This document shows, one piece after another, positions 13,301 through 22,820 of a DNA stretch of 64,000 nucleotides. Source of the stretch: Camarhynchus parvulus (Eukaryota; Chordata; Aves; Passeriformes; Thraupidae). Under the pieces are notes generated by a model that searched no databases, was not told the origin of the DNA, and was given only the letters and a program-made list of their open reading frames with translations. The first letter of the stretch is position 1. The number at the start of each line of letters is the position of its first letter. A program made the translations under genes and the position numbers. The stretch covers positions 59,026,493 through 59,090,492 of the forward strand of contig NC_044573.1 of the NCBI RefSeq assembly GCF_901933205.1. The letters run 5' to 3'.

Positions 13301-16300
13301 GTGTGTGTGTATGTCAGGCTGTTACCAAAAAAAGGGTTGTCATATTCTTAAAAAGGCATTTTTAAGCTTTTAAGCCAAAGCAAATAGAATGTGGCAAATG
13401 AATATGCTATATGTCCAGAATCGGCTGGAGACTTATATTTCAGTGTTCCTACGTCATTTTTTATGCAGTACTTGGCACATATCTTAATATCCAAAATTAA
13501 TTAATTCCCTAGGCATCACTTTGCATTACTTTCATATCTGTCTATATGCAGGAATCTTTACACAGAGTGACTTATATATGATTTTAAAATAAAGCTAATT
13601 AAACACTGGAATTTGTTTTTCTTGGTCTAATAAGAAAAGAATTCTTTGAATTGAATTCAGTTGAGTTGATATGATTCGCTTAATGCTGCCATCCTGTGTT
13701 CAACATGAAAATAACAGCAAATACAGTGAAAAAAGTAAATGCTGTTTCAAGTTCAGATATTAGATTTTTTTTATAATTTAGTGCAAAGATATGTCTTTTT
13801 AATCCACTGGGGAGTTAGGGCTGAGGTCTTTTAGAGTAAATTATGCCTTTCGAATCCACTGGGAGATAGAACTGAAGCCTCGTGTAATATTCTTATTCAA
13901 ATGTAAATGTAAAGTTACTATTCAATGATTTTCTTTAAGCCCTAGAATTCTGTGGAGATTTTTGTCAAAATTAAATGATACAATTTTTTACAAATCCTTC
14001 ATGCTTATTGCAAGCATTCAGTAATTTTGGGTGCTTGAGAACATGTTAGTTTTAAAATAATATTAAAAAATTGATAAGGCTTCATTGTGAATGACAATTT
14101 ATACATCTTTCAAGTAAAAAAATGTCTCATTCTTTCAGGAAAATTTATTGGTTTGGGTTTTCCTTCTCCCTAGTTTTCAATTCATACTGCTTTAATTTAC
14201 AAATGAGGTAAATTTCCTGTGCAGTTCTTGAACTATATTTAACTATCAAGTGGCAAGTGAGGCACCCAGACATGTGATGAATTTCCCACTCCAGTGAAAC
14301 CAGTTTGGAACTTTCACAGAATTACTAGGTTGGAAGAGACCTTAAAGATCATCGAGTCCAGCCCTAACACCTCAACTAAACCATGGCACTGAGTGCCACA
14401 TCTAATCTTTTTTTAAACATAATACCTAATTACCTTGTGTGCTGCTGAATAAAAGCTGAGGAAAAATTTCTATTTTCTAACACTTGCTGTGGCACCCTAC
14501 ACGATTAAACATAGATGGACAGAACCTGAGTCATCTCCATATTCTCCAGAAATAACTCTGTATCTGCGTTCTTATTAGCAGCTCATTTGGATAAAATTTC
14601 ATCTTAGCTCTGATGAGGCCTCTCTGTCAATCACATTTCCCCTTTTGAGAGAGAGGTTAAAAAGCATTTACTGCAAACTCCAGGTGAGATCTCTGTACCG
14701 TGTTGAGAGGGTTAATATTAGAGGGCTTGTGAGGGTTGATTGCTTTTTGGAATACCTATGCATACCTATGGCCCCAAGTCAGTGTTGGGGATTAAGTCTT
14801 TGTGTTGGTGTTGGGCTGAATAATGCTCCAGACAGACAAAGAAAGATGCCCTCAGGACTGGGAATTTACCTACTGCCTTTAGCCGCATTTCTACCATCTG
14901 CCATTGTATTCCTCTGTAAGGTGCAGTTGTTCCAAAAAGGGGAGCTATCATGTGAGCAGCCCAGCACAGTGCACTGGGCTGAGCTACTGCAGGTTGTAAA
15001 ACCCATTGTGTCCCATGGCCCTTCTCTTCGCATGATCTGTTTGAGTTTACACAGAGTAACCTTTCTGACTCCTGCTGAATATGTCACTCATTGCAGTGCT
15101 AGATTATTTACTAAAAAAAATTGCTACCTGCTAAATAATTTCTCTGTGTATGGTTTTCTAGTTTTTTGTCCCAAACTAGGTGCAATATTTTGCAGCCCAA
15201 AGAGAACAACTGCTTTGCATTTCTTTCAGCCTTTGTCTTCCATGTAGCAAGATCCTTTTGAAAATCAATTTTGTTCTTCATAGTGTTCATGCCCCATACC
15301 TGCTTGGCATACTTTGCACCTTGAATAAGTATGCATCATATTCCTTCATTTGTGAAAATATTGCATAGTCACATTTCTCTCTGCAACTAGAGTGAAAAAT
15401 ATTTTAGTGGGTCAGGAAACATGGATTTGAAGAAACAGGAAGAAACCTACCCCAGATCCTACAGCCAGGCAGCTGCTCTTCTCTGTGTTATATAGATTCT
15501 AAGCCCCTCTGAAAAGGAAGGGTTTGAAGAAGATTAGTACCTCACAGGTGACTGCTCTGCCTGCTGCAGACTAAATGTTATAGGCCAATGTATTTTCCAT
15601 CAAGTAAGGAAGGTTGTGCTGTCTTCAATTTCTTTAATAATTCAAGTACCTAATTCAGCCAGGGATTGCAGTGTTTTAAATCTGACCTGAGAGGACCTGT
15701 GAGGCAGGGGAGGGAACTTGCAAACTGAGTCACCCACTTGCAAATTGGTCACCCACTCTTCTGTATGTTGTCAATCCTCTCATAGGTTCACAGCTTAATA
15801 TGTTGTGATATGGAGCCAGCCCCTCACTTGGGTATTTTGGACTGTGCTGTGCAGAGAATAGGTCCTGTCAAACAGCTCTTAGACGTTTTAGACCACATAT
15901 TCTTTCCCACCACCCTGCACAGTGTATGGGCTAGGGCATGCTCACGTTCTGTTCTCTCTGTAATTTGGCAGCATGAATATATTGTGCAGCTGAGCATGAT
16001 TTCTCCTGGAAATGCAGGTGGTGAAAGTGACAAAATGCATTAATTAGCTGAGCTAATAATGATTCTCTGTGAATAAACAAAGTAATTATTCTGTTTGATC
16101 TGTGACCATAATGTTAGAGCTCTGTGGACATTTCTTGTTCTTTTTCTCATATACTCAAAGTAGACTGCTTTTTAAATAATTTATCATGTGCCTGCTGTGT
16201 AGGAAAAAAAAGTTATCCAGCTGAAAGTTGGAGACACTCCACTAAAATCAACTGAGACAAAATGATCAAGATCAAGAACTGTATACAAAAATTAAACCTA

Positions 16301-19300
16301 GTTTAAATTTACCAATTTGAATTTGATGGGAGACCAGATAGGTCTATAAACAATCATTTCATCCTTAAAATTTTTTTTTTGCCAGAATCCCAAAAGTTTG
16401 GAAAGAGGCAAAAAAAATTTTAGCAGGATTTACTACCTAGCAGATGGCTATAGACACTGTTTCGTAGGTGGAGGCCTTAAAGAACAGATGTGACAAATTT
16501 AGAGTTAATCTAGGGGAAATCTCATAGAGATCTCTTGCAATCTTACGAGCCTTTGATTCCACATTTACTACGTAGCAAATTCTCAATATGATGATTCTTA
16601 CTGCTTTAGACAGAAATAGTTATGATGTCTAGAATTTTTAAATCAATAAATACAAGACTGGACGCAAAATGATTGTTTGGTTAAAATTGCTTACCATAAC
16701 TCAATGGTAAGCCTTCAACTTTCTCAGGAAGCTGTTCTTCTGATTCTGCTCACATTTGTACTTGTTCTGTACTCATTTAACTCTGATGGTTTCAGAGAAG
16801 CTATTCTAGATTCACAGGTGCCCAGATTTATTCATTGATTATGGAAGAAAAAATGTTCAGCCTTGCAATTGGGTAAATGGAGGGGTGTGGGGTGGTAAAG
16901 GAGACAATGAACTGTCATAATCAACCTTGAGTACAGGGACTCTTAGTTTATTTTCCTATCAAAATTAGTAGGTTTGGGTAAATGATAATGTAATAGGAAT
17001 GGAAATATTTGCAGGAACAGAAATTAGGACCTTATTCACAGATACATTGTCTTTTGTAACTTCAAATGTCATGTACCTCCAAGTGGAACAGAAAAGCTGT
17101 CCTTTGTCCTCCTTCTCTGTAGCTAATATGATGAATATTCATCATCAAGGACTTGTGGGTTGAAATTAAATACAAATCCATTATATAGTCAGACTGTTAT
17201 ATAGGGCAGGTTGCCTACCTGAACATATTCTGGGCAATAAGAAATAGGGAGAAAAACCTGCGGTAGTGAATATCTGTTTTTCAGAAATGAAATTTACAAA
17301 AAGGGAAGAAGAATACTTTAAAGTAGACTGATCCATGAGTACTTTGTGGTTTTGGTTTTTTTTGGGCAGGAAGTTCAGATTGAATGGAACTGGAGAGGTT
17401 TCTTCCAGAAGTTTTGGCAGAGGATTGGTGTGAGGGCACTGCCTGGTTTTTATGCCTGCAGCAAGGATTTTCTATATCAGTGTCACATGCTTCTTATCAT
17501 ACCAAAGTGTGTTCTTAATACAGCATAATTGTTATTGGTATTCTTAACATCTTTGAAAAATAATTAAACACTAATGTTCCTTTGTTCTGAAGTTCTCCCT
17601 GTTGTTAAAAAGAGCTTTGAAGGTTGGATGTAATTTACTGAACTGCAGTGTAGTTATTGTATGTTTGTAGAGAAGTGTAGTAGATAGTGAAGTGCAGAGC
17701 ACTGTACTTACTTACTTATTCCATACTGTATTTTGAGAAGCTCATCAAAGCCAGCTGCTAGCAGCTTTGTTCCACCACTCTTATTGCTTTGCAGACTGAT
17801 GTTCCTCAGGGAGTGATACGGGTGCAAGCGCCTCATCTTTCCAAAGTTTCCATGGCAATACAGCTGACAGAAGAACTGAAAGCCGGTGATATAGTAGCCA
17901 GGTTTCTCAACCAGAAAAGGTATAAACATGTCTTTGTTTTGTTAGCATGTCGGGAGAAGTGTCTCTTCATTTATTATATCAAGAAAAAAGTTTTAAAATA
18001 CTCAAAGACGGGGTCAGTTCATGAACTGTTTGGCTGAATTTAGCCATCAAAATACACGCTTGAGGAATTAATGCTTTTAAATGCTATTAAAGCTCGGGAA
18101 GCCTTTAGGAATACACGAGTGCTGTTAGTAAAAAATTAATTGCTATTTAATCTGATGGGTCAGGAATAGTTTTGTAATTTTGTGGGGACAAGTCAGAAGG
18201 GAACTCCAAGAAAACAGAGGAATGAGGAAAAAAGAAAGAAATTTTTAAAAATAATGCATTTATTATGTAAATATATAATACATTTATATATAAAAATCTA
18301 TTTAAAATACAAGCATCATAAAGGCACCCCAAGACATGCATTTCTATATAACAGTATAATAGGTACTGGAGTATAATGATGTGGAAACGTCATGTACATT
18401 AAATTATTTAAACCAAAAGCTACATTTTAGTCATTCAAATCCATTTAAAAAGGGAGAAATTTTAATGAATCTTTTGAAAAAAAATAAAATTAATGCATAT
18501 TTTCATCATATCTAGCTATTCATCTAAAGCAAAAATATAGCACACTAGTTGAGATTAAGAAACTGCTTTTTCCTAAATGCTGTTTTTAGAGTTTTACACC
18601 ATTGTCAGAAAGTTATTTTCTGGGTGGTCTTTAGCATATATTATTACAATTAAGCAGTGAGAATAATAGAATCCCTTTGTAATACAGGGATTTTATTTTT
18701 CCACTGTCTGTTTTTTACTTCTTTTAGTTGCAGTACAATTAAATCCAGCAAGAATGTGGTTTTTCCCACCCAACCATAAGGCTTTTTCTGAAATATGGCA
18801 TATTTGAGGGAAATACTTATTTTTGCAGCAGCAGTAAAAGAAAAATCAGAGGGTAAATATCAAGCTACTTGCTAATAACAATGAAATTCTTTCCTAACAC
18901 CTGCAGTTTCTTCATATTTGTCTTATTTTACCTTTTCTAGTGTATTGCTCACTTGCAGGACTGTTCATTTGCACTAGCATGCAAATATTCTTGTTCACTG
19001 ATTGTGTCAGTGAGGATTTGTGATGGATGCAGTGCTGATTTTAATTAGCATAACCTCTCCCAGAAATGTCTAGGTGGCTGATCCACAAGCACCTTTGTAA
19101 TATCATCATTCATTGTGTTCTGTTCCCCACAGTGGAAATGTCCAAACACTCAAGAAAGAAGAGGTCTTTCTTTATGAAATAGGAGGAAATATTGGTAAGA
19201 ATGGCTTCTGAACAACTTATTTTGCTAGAATAGGATTCCTTGGCACATTGTCCATGGGCTTCACTGTGGTTGCATTTTTATTCATGTCCCTTTTTCTCCC

Positions 19301-21867
19301 TGACACTAAGGCAGACAGTTAACCTTGTGGAGAAGGCAGCAGAGATGTTGGTGTGATCATTATATTAGTAGTATCTTACCATCTGTCCCTGAAGAAGTTG
19401 GCAGCTGTAACAGATGTTCCTGATATGTAGGTACAGTGAATAAGCACAGAAAGGCTGGATACAAAGGTGCTTGAAGTTCATCTTATTCATCTCTTTGTGT
19501 TGAGGCATAATAAGTGAACTTACATTCCTTCATGTTCTGCATTTGAGTGTCACTTTGGGAGGAGTGTTCTTTGTGGGGGAAGAAAATGCTCAGCCAGAAA
19601 GATGACCATGTGATAAAATTTTCCAACAGCTAGTCTTTCCTGCTCTGCTTATTCCAGATCCTTTTGATTAAAGTAAATAGCAGATAAGCAAAGTTAATGC
19701 CAAGGACAATTCTGAGCACAGTCCTAAAGTTTTCTTCCACAAATGCAAGAGTATTTTTGCATTGGAAATCAGTTTCTAATTAGAGTATTTTTCATATGTT
19801 CTGGAAAACAAAAGGAGAACTAGAAAGCAGTAGTAGATTGGACTTACATTTACTTTTTTCCTTAACTGTGACCTGTTAAACTTATTTGGCATTATAAAAT
19901 TACATACAGTACTTCTTTCCTTTGCAAGTTTCAATTCTGTATGTAAATTGCTGCTTGTGGTATTTTTCTTTTATTCTAATCACCATTATAAATAATGTTT
20001 TTTGCATGTTTGTCTAAACCAAAAGACTTAATTTAAAATATCACTTACTTATGTTTCCTGCAACAGGTATGTTTTAGTGTTTTTACAAAGTCTGATAAAT
20101 AAGTTGCCAAGATAGTTGGATGGAAGATGAATGTATTATATGTTCTCTTGCAAATCCAGTATCTTCATACATTTCCTATGCCCTTTAAAGCAGGTTGAAA
20201 TCCCAGATGTAAGACTTTTTTAAAGGAGAGGAGTATCTTTTTTATTCTACAGAGATGTAATCATTGCAGGAAAAAAGGTTTTGTAGCAGAATTCCAATGA
20301 AACTGGAACAACTGTTACTGTTACTTTAAATTTGGGACAGAAATTGTATTTCTCTTAGAGAAAGTGAAGATTTGTTTTGTTTTATTGTGACATAGGTTAG
20401 AAAGCTTAGATGTTTTTTCTATCTGAATGGTTTACTTCCAGAGGATTTCAGCTTTAATCAGTCCTTGCTAGTCCTTATTAATACTCACAGTTGAACTAAG
20501 AGAAACTCCGTGCCTTTAACCTGCCATACAGGTTTAAGTAAACCTGCTGTCCTGACCTTTGCCATCTGTCTTTCTTCCCAGTGTGCCTGACTCATGTAGA
20601 GGGAGCCCAAAACAAGACTTGAGGGGCTAGTGACACTCTCATGCCCTTACACTTGTGCTTAAAATTGTAACAAGCACAACACTGTGATCTTGTCCTCTAG
20701 CAGATGCAGCTGCTGAAGTCTGCACACATTTCTTTAGTAGTCAGTACAGTGTAGGATTTCAGGGCACTGAATGGGACTTCTGCCACTGATTTGTGCCTGG
20801 AACTGGCTGGATAGGGACATAGCAAAGTGCTGTCCCCATGCTCTCACTGCCTGAACATGCTGCACTGTGCAGAGGAGAAGACCTAATTCAGCAACATGGG
20901 CAGTACTGGTCACAGAGGTTCGGATTAAAATCCTAGAGAGAGCAGATGGAGCCTGTGCCTTGGTTAAGCAGGGAGGCCAAAGAGCTGGCAGACAAACTCA
21001 GCTGTACGATTCTACCTATGTTTGCCTCCTGTCTCAGGAGTGCAAGTACTGGAAATGTCTGTCTGGCACGAGCCATCCACCCCAAATAATTGCATAGCAG
21101 AGTGGAAGAGGAGCTGTGATGTAGAGCTGCAAATGCATGAGATAATGCTTTGCCTGTAGGGGAATGGGAAGAATGAGCAGATCTTGATGGATCAGCATAT
21201 GCTATTTTCATCATTGCTACTAGACATAAATTAATTGCCTGTAGTGCACCAAGAACAGTGTACTACTTTCCTCTCCTAGGACAGCAACTATTACAAGTGC
21301 TATACAGAACAGCTGATTTAAGAGGAGGAGGATAGGGAGTAACACTTTCTTAGCAAGCAAAAACCTTGCACAAACTTAGCATTTAAAAAGGGGAAAATAA
21401 CCTGAAATTTTAATGTGCTTCCATGCAAATGTGAATGTAGTTTTTGGATATAATCATGAGAGGGTCAGGACATTGCTCCATTTTTACTTGCAGAGGGGAG
21501 TTCCCATCTGCATGGTCTGTGTGAGGAATCTGACCTAGAACATGTCACAGAGGTAGAGCAGCCCTTTCTCTCCTTCGTTCTTCCTCTTGTCCCCTTCCTC
21601 CTCAAGGCAGATAGGAAGGGTGGGAGCACATCCAACTTTTATGTGCATTGTTCTTTGTTAAACACCACAGAGAGACTTTGAAAATGTCATGGAGTAAAAC
21701 AGTAACAGGAACTTTGGAAGTTTGTTTCATTTCTCTGTTGGTACTGATGTCACCACACGGCTTTTCTGTTTCTAGGAGAACGCTGCCTTGATGATGATAC
21801 CTACATGAAGGACCTATACCAGCTCAACCCAAATGCTGAGTGGGTTATAAAACCTAAGCAGTGCTAA
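1218..21867 (+). CDS. ARHGAP18: ARHGAP18, Rho GTPase-activating protein 18, 3' half (nine coding exons, 5' part off window)
   Basis: Cytoplasmic GTPase-activating protein that speeds GTP hydrolysis by Rho-type GTPases and so affects actin, cell shape and migration (known for the family). Nine exons (1218-1309, 3581-3658, 7116-7275, 9895-9977, 11236-11442, 12230-12376, 17795-17919, 19133-19194, 21776-21867) all carry AG/GT borders and compatible phases, and give 348 residues plus a TAA stop. Residues of about 5-207 form the RhoGAP domain. The arginine finger is R48 in EGLLRIPG, the structural Lys/Arg are K87 and R91 in LKLFIRELPQPL, and the Asn is N168 in VMAPNLF, so catalysis looks intact. 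Residues 208-256 are lysine-rich (KKLLKKMAYDRE), and 257-348 are the tail typical of ARHGAP18 rather than its paralogues ARHGAP28 and ARHGAP40. The human protein is about 663 residues, so roughly the first 315 are missing upstream of the window. Confidence 0.96.
1310..3580 (+). other. ARHGAP18: ARHGAP18 intron a-b
   Basis: 2.3 kb of AT-rich intron. A locally GC-richer stretch at about 2370-2640 supports short open frames on the minus strand, but no gene or repeat family is recognised. The acceptor is TGTTTGACAG ending at 3580. Confidence 0.75.
3581..3658 (+). CDS. ARHGAP18: ARHGAP18 exon b: arginine-finger exon
   Basis: 26 whole codons (residues 32-57). EGLLRIPG carries the catalytic arginine finger, R48, coded by AGA at 3629-3631. 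This residue completes the active site of the bound GTPase in RhoGAPs. Flanked by ACAG and GTAAAA. Confidence 0.95.
3659..7115 (+). other. ARHGAP18: ARHGAP18 intron b-c
   Basis: 3.5 kb intron. It contains a solo LTR-like insertion in antisense (about 5817-6499, listed separately). Outside it I see only AT-rich sequence and chance open frames such as 5112-5495. Confidence 0.75.
5817..6499 (-). mobile_element. Solo LTR of an endogenous retrovirus, antisense in ARHGAP18 intron
   Basis: A 0.68 kb block bounded by TGTCTGGG at 5817 and GGGACA at 6499, giving TG...CA ends. On the minus strand it reads like an LTR: a GC-rich stretch with GGGAGGAGCC near 6275-6290, a TATA-like CATATACT near 6256-6263, and ATTAAA at 5972-5967 as a poly(A) signal before the CA end. 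I recognise it as resembling LTRs common in songbird genomes, but this rests on memory, not on a search. No gag or pol lies beside it, and I could not find a clear target-site duplication. The exact family and the outer edges are uncertain. Confidence 0.6.
7116..7275 (+). CDS. ARHGAP18: ARHGAP18 exon c: RhoGAP core
   Basis: 53 codons plus one base (residues 58-110 and the first base of 111). It encodes LCQELEAKFYEGTFNWENV and LLKLFIRELPQPLL, the most conserved part of the GAP fold. K87 and R91 are the conserved structural residues. Acceptor TTTCAG; donor GTGAGT at 7276. Confidence 0.95.
7276..9894 (+). other. ARHGAP18: ARHGAP18 intron c-d
   Basis: 2.6 kb intron containing a tRNA-derived SINE at about 7914-8056 on the minus strand. 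The remainder is AT-rich and I see nothing else. A small GC-richer patch at 9230-9610 has an open frame of 68 codons with no recognisable family. Confidence 0.75.
7914..8056 (-). mobile_element. tRNA-Ile-derived SINE with CR1-type tail (TguSINE1-like)
   Basis: On the minus strand the right part (8056 down to about 7981) reads as a decayed tRNA-Ile(AAT): TTAGCTCAGCTGG (box A region), GCCAATAATGCCAAGG around the anticodon, and GGTTTGATCCCC (box B). It runs into a CR1-style 3' end finishing in TGATTCTATGA at about 7914-7924. This composite is the structure described for TguSINE1 of passerine birds. It is a retroposon, not a tRNA gene: the acceptor stem does not pair and the tail is fused directly. 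Confidence 0.8.
9895..9977 (+). CDS. ARHGAP18: ARHGAP18 exon d
   Basis: Completes residue N111 and runs to K138: NLPTKKQQLQALNLLVILLP then EANRDTLK. This is the helix pair of the RhoGAP domain that precedes the next catalytic-site exon. Acceptor TTGGCAG. The donor is GTTAGA, a weak match to the GTAAGT consensus but kept in frame by the following exon. Confidence 0.94.
9978..11235 (+). other. ARHGAP18: ARHGAP18 intron d-e
   Basis: 1.26 kb AT-rich intron starting with the weak donor GTTAGA. No repeats or other features recognised. The acceptor is CTTATTTCAG. Confidence 0.75.
11236..11442 (+). CDS. ARHGAP18: ARHGAP18 exon e: Asn-containing RhoGAP exon
   Basis: 69 whole codons (residues 139-207), beginning VLLEFLQRVIDHRDKNKM. 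VAMVMAPNLF holds N168, the conserved Asn of the GAP active site. The segment after it (TFHGFASKTIEQSEFV) is the variable loop, and the exon ends at YQKLLWT, the end of the GAP domain. Donor GTAAGT. Confidence 0.96.
11443..12229 (+). other. ARHGAP18: ARHGAP18 intron e-f
   Basis: 0.79 kb AT-rich intron; nothing else recognised. Acceptor TATCTAG at 12223-12229. Confidence 0.75.
12230..12376 (+). CDS. ARHGAP18: ARHGAP18 exon f: basic linker
   Basis: 49 codons (residues 208-256): IPKFIVNQVRKQNTE, then a lysine-rich run with KKLLKKMAYDREKHEKQEK. It is predicted to be helical and strongly basic, lying right after the GAP domain. Donor GTAAGG. Confidence 0.95.
13791..13880. repeat. Diverged direct repeat, about 38 bp copies 52 bp apart
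   Basis: 13791-13829 and 13843-13880 share ATG.CTTT..AATCCACTGGG followed by AG.TAG..CTGA.G.CT. The second copy has one base fewer and several substitutions. No known repeat family recognised. Confidence 0.6.
14314..14420 (-). mobile_element. CR1 LINE 3'-end fragment
   Basis: TCACAGAATTACTAGGTTGG, then AGACCTTAAAGATCATCGAG and CCAGCCCTAACACCTC. This is the reverse complement of the 3' end of an avian CR1 element, so the element points to the minus strand. Only about 105 bp remains; the right end in T-rich sequence near 14420 is approximate. Confidence 0.8.
17795..17919 (+). CDS. ARHGAP18: ARHGAP18 exon g: start of C-terminal tail
   Basis: 41 codons plus two bases (residues 257-297 and part of 298): TDVPQGVIRVQAPHLSKV, then SMAIQLTEELKAGDIVARFL. 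This is the ARHGAP18-specific tail region. Acceptor TTTGCAG; donor GTATAA at 17920. Confidence 0.95.
17920..19132 (+). other. ARHGAP18: ARHGAP18 intron g-h
   Basis: 1.2 kb, very AT-rich, with A/T runs around 18230-18320. No repeat family or exon recognised. Confidence 0.75.
19133..19194 (+). CDS. ARHGAP18: ARHGAP18 exon h
   Basis: 62 bp; completes S298 and adds GNVQTLKKEEVFLYEIGGNI, leaving one base of the next Gly codon. At 62 bp it is the smallest exon in the window. Acceptor CCCACAG; donor GTAAGA. Confidence 0.95.
19195..21775 (+). other. ARHGAP18: ARHGAP18 intron h-i (last visible intron)
   Basis: 2.6 kb; slightly less AT-rich in its second half (20500-21200) but without a recognisable exon, repeat or RNA. 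Acceptor CTGTTTCTAG ends at 21775. Confidence 0.75.
21776..21867 (+). CDS. ARHGAP18: ARHGAP18 last coding exon with stop
   Basis: Residues 319-348: GERCLDDDTYMKDLYQLNPN, then AEWVIKPKQC and TAA at 21865-21867. The sequence matches the ARHGAP18 C-terminus closely up to WVIK. The final residues PKQC differ from the human ending as I remember it (SKPL). No CaaX or PDZ-binding motif is formed. Confidence 0.96.
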
Positions 21868-22820
21868 GATCACAGCTAATGGCGAAACCTCCAACCTGTG
21901 GACTTACCTTGTATGGCTGAATGTTTCAAAGGGAGAGTGTATCCTCTCAACATTCAACCATTGTGCATGTTAATAGAACTGTATCCAGTTTAAAAAAAAA
22001 GGCAATAGTGACCCAACAGTTATAACAAGTAAACTTTCAGTTTTACTTGCAGCAAAGTTTTGGAGATAGCACAATTTTCCCACTCATGTTTGAAACGAGC
22101 ATAAGTACCTTATATATTTTATATATAAGTACCTTAAATATTTTAATGGCACTAAGCTACCTCCCATCTGGTAGGTCTTGTTTAAGAATTTATTTTTCAA
22201 GCAGGTGTTTAAACTCTTTGTATTAGAGACCTACAAACTGTTTGTGTAGCATTTTGTGTTCATATAGGTCTTTTCAGTGCTAATACAATAGAGAACCAAA
22301 TCCTGATCAGCACTTCTGAATGGTACAGTATTAAAAATACCTGACCGAGTCATATGAATTTCCCAAATAAGTGTGAATTTCACTGGAAAAAACTGCAATG
22401 CAATGTATTTTGTCTTTGGAAGTCCTAATTTAAAGTTTGATGAAAACTATTTAAAAACAACTGTGAAGATGCTTTCTATGCAGCTTTTTTGCTAGATCTT
22501 TTAAGTAATTTTATTTTTACTCCAGTTGATTGTACTCTTGGGATTATTACAAAACAAAAGAAAGGAAAAAAACAAAGAAAGGACCACGTGACAAGGTGAG
22601 TCTTTTTAAAGCTCACTACATTGTCCTTTCTGGCATATTGTCATGCACTATAAAAACCTTTTAGGTATTTCAGCAGTGATTGCAGCCATGTTACATACAC
22701 TGATTTCAGGTTTTTTGGACCTCTGATAGATTGAGTTTTGTGAACTGCCAAAACTTTTAAGTTACTAGCATAATAAAAATTTTCAGGAAAAAATAAAATA
22801 ACTGTGGAAGGAAACTGTAG
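21868..22820 (+). other. ARHGAP18: ARHGAP18 3' UTR with candidate poly(A) signals
   Basis: Follows the TAA stop directly. AT-rich, with a 24-bp tandem duplication (22101-22148). The best candidate poly(A) signals are AATAAA at 22772-22777 and 22792-22797, which would give a 3' UTR of about 0.9 kb, similar to the mammalian gene. Other possible signals are ATTAAA near 22331 (earlier) and AATAAA at 23384 and 23834 (later). The real end needs transcript data. Confidence 0.5.
22101..22148. repeat. 24-bp imperfect tandem duplication in 3' UTR
   Basis: 22101-22124 and 22125-22148 both begin ATAAGTACCTTA followed by a T/A change and ATATTTT. Most likely a replication-slippage duplication. Confidence 0.7.

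Larger units (their letters stand above)
12377..17794 (+). other. ARHGAP18: ARHGAP18 intron f-g
   Basis: 5.4 kb intron, the longest of the visible ARHGAP18 introns. It holds a diverged 52-bp-period direct repeat (13791-13880), a CR1 fragment (14314-14420) and a chance-like 200-codon open frame (14645-15247). The rest is AT-rich and unremarkable. Confidence 0.75.
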
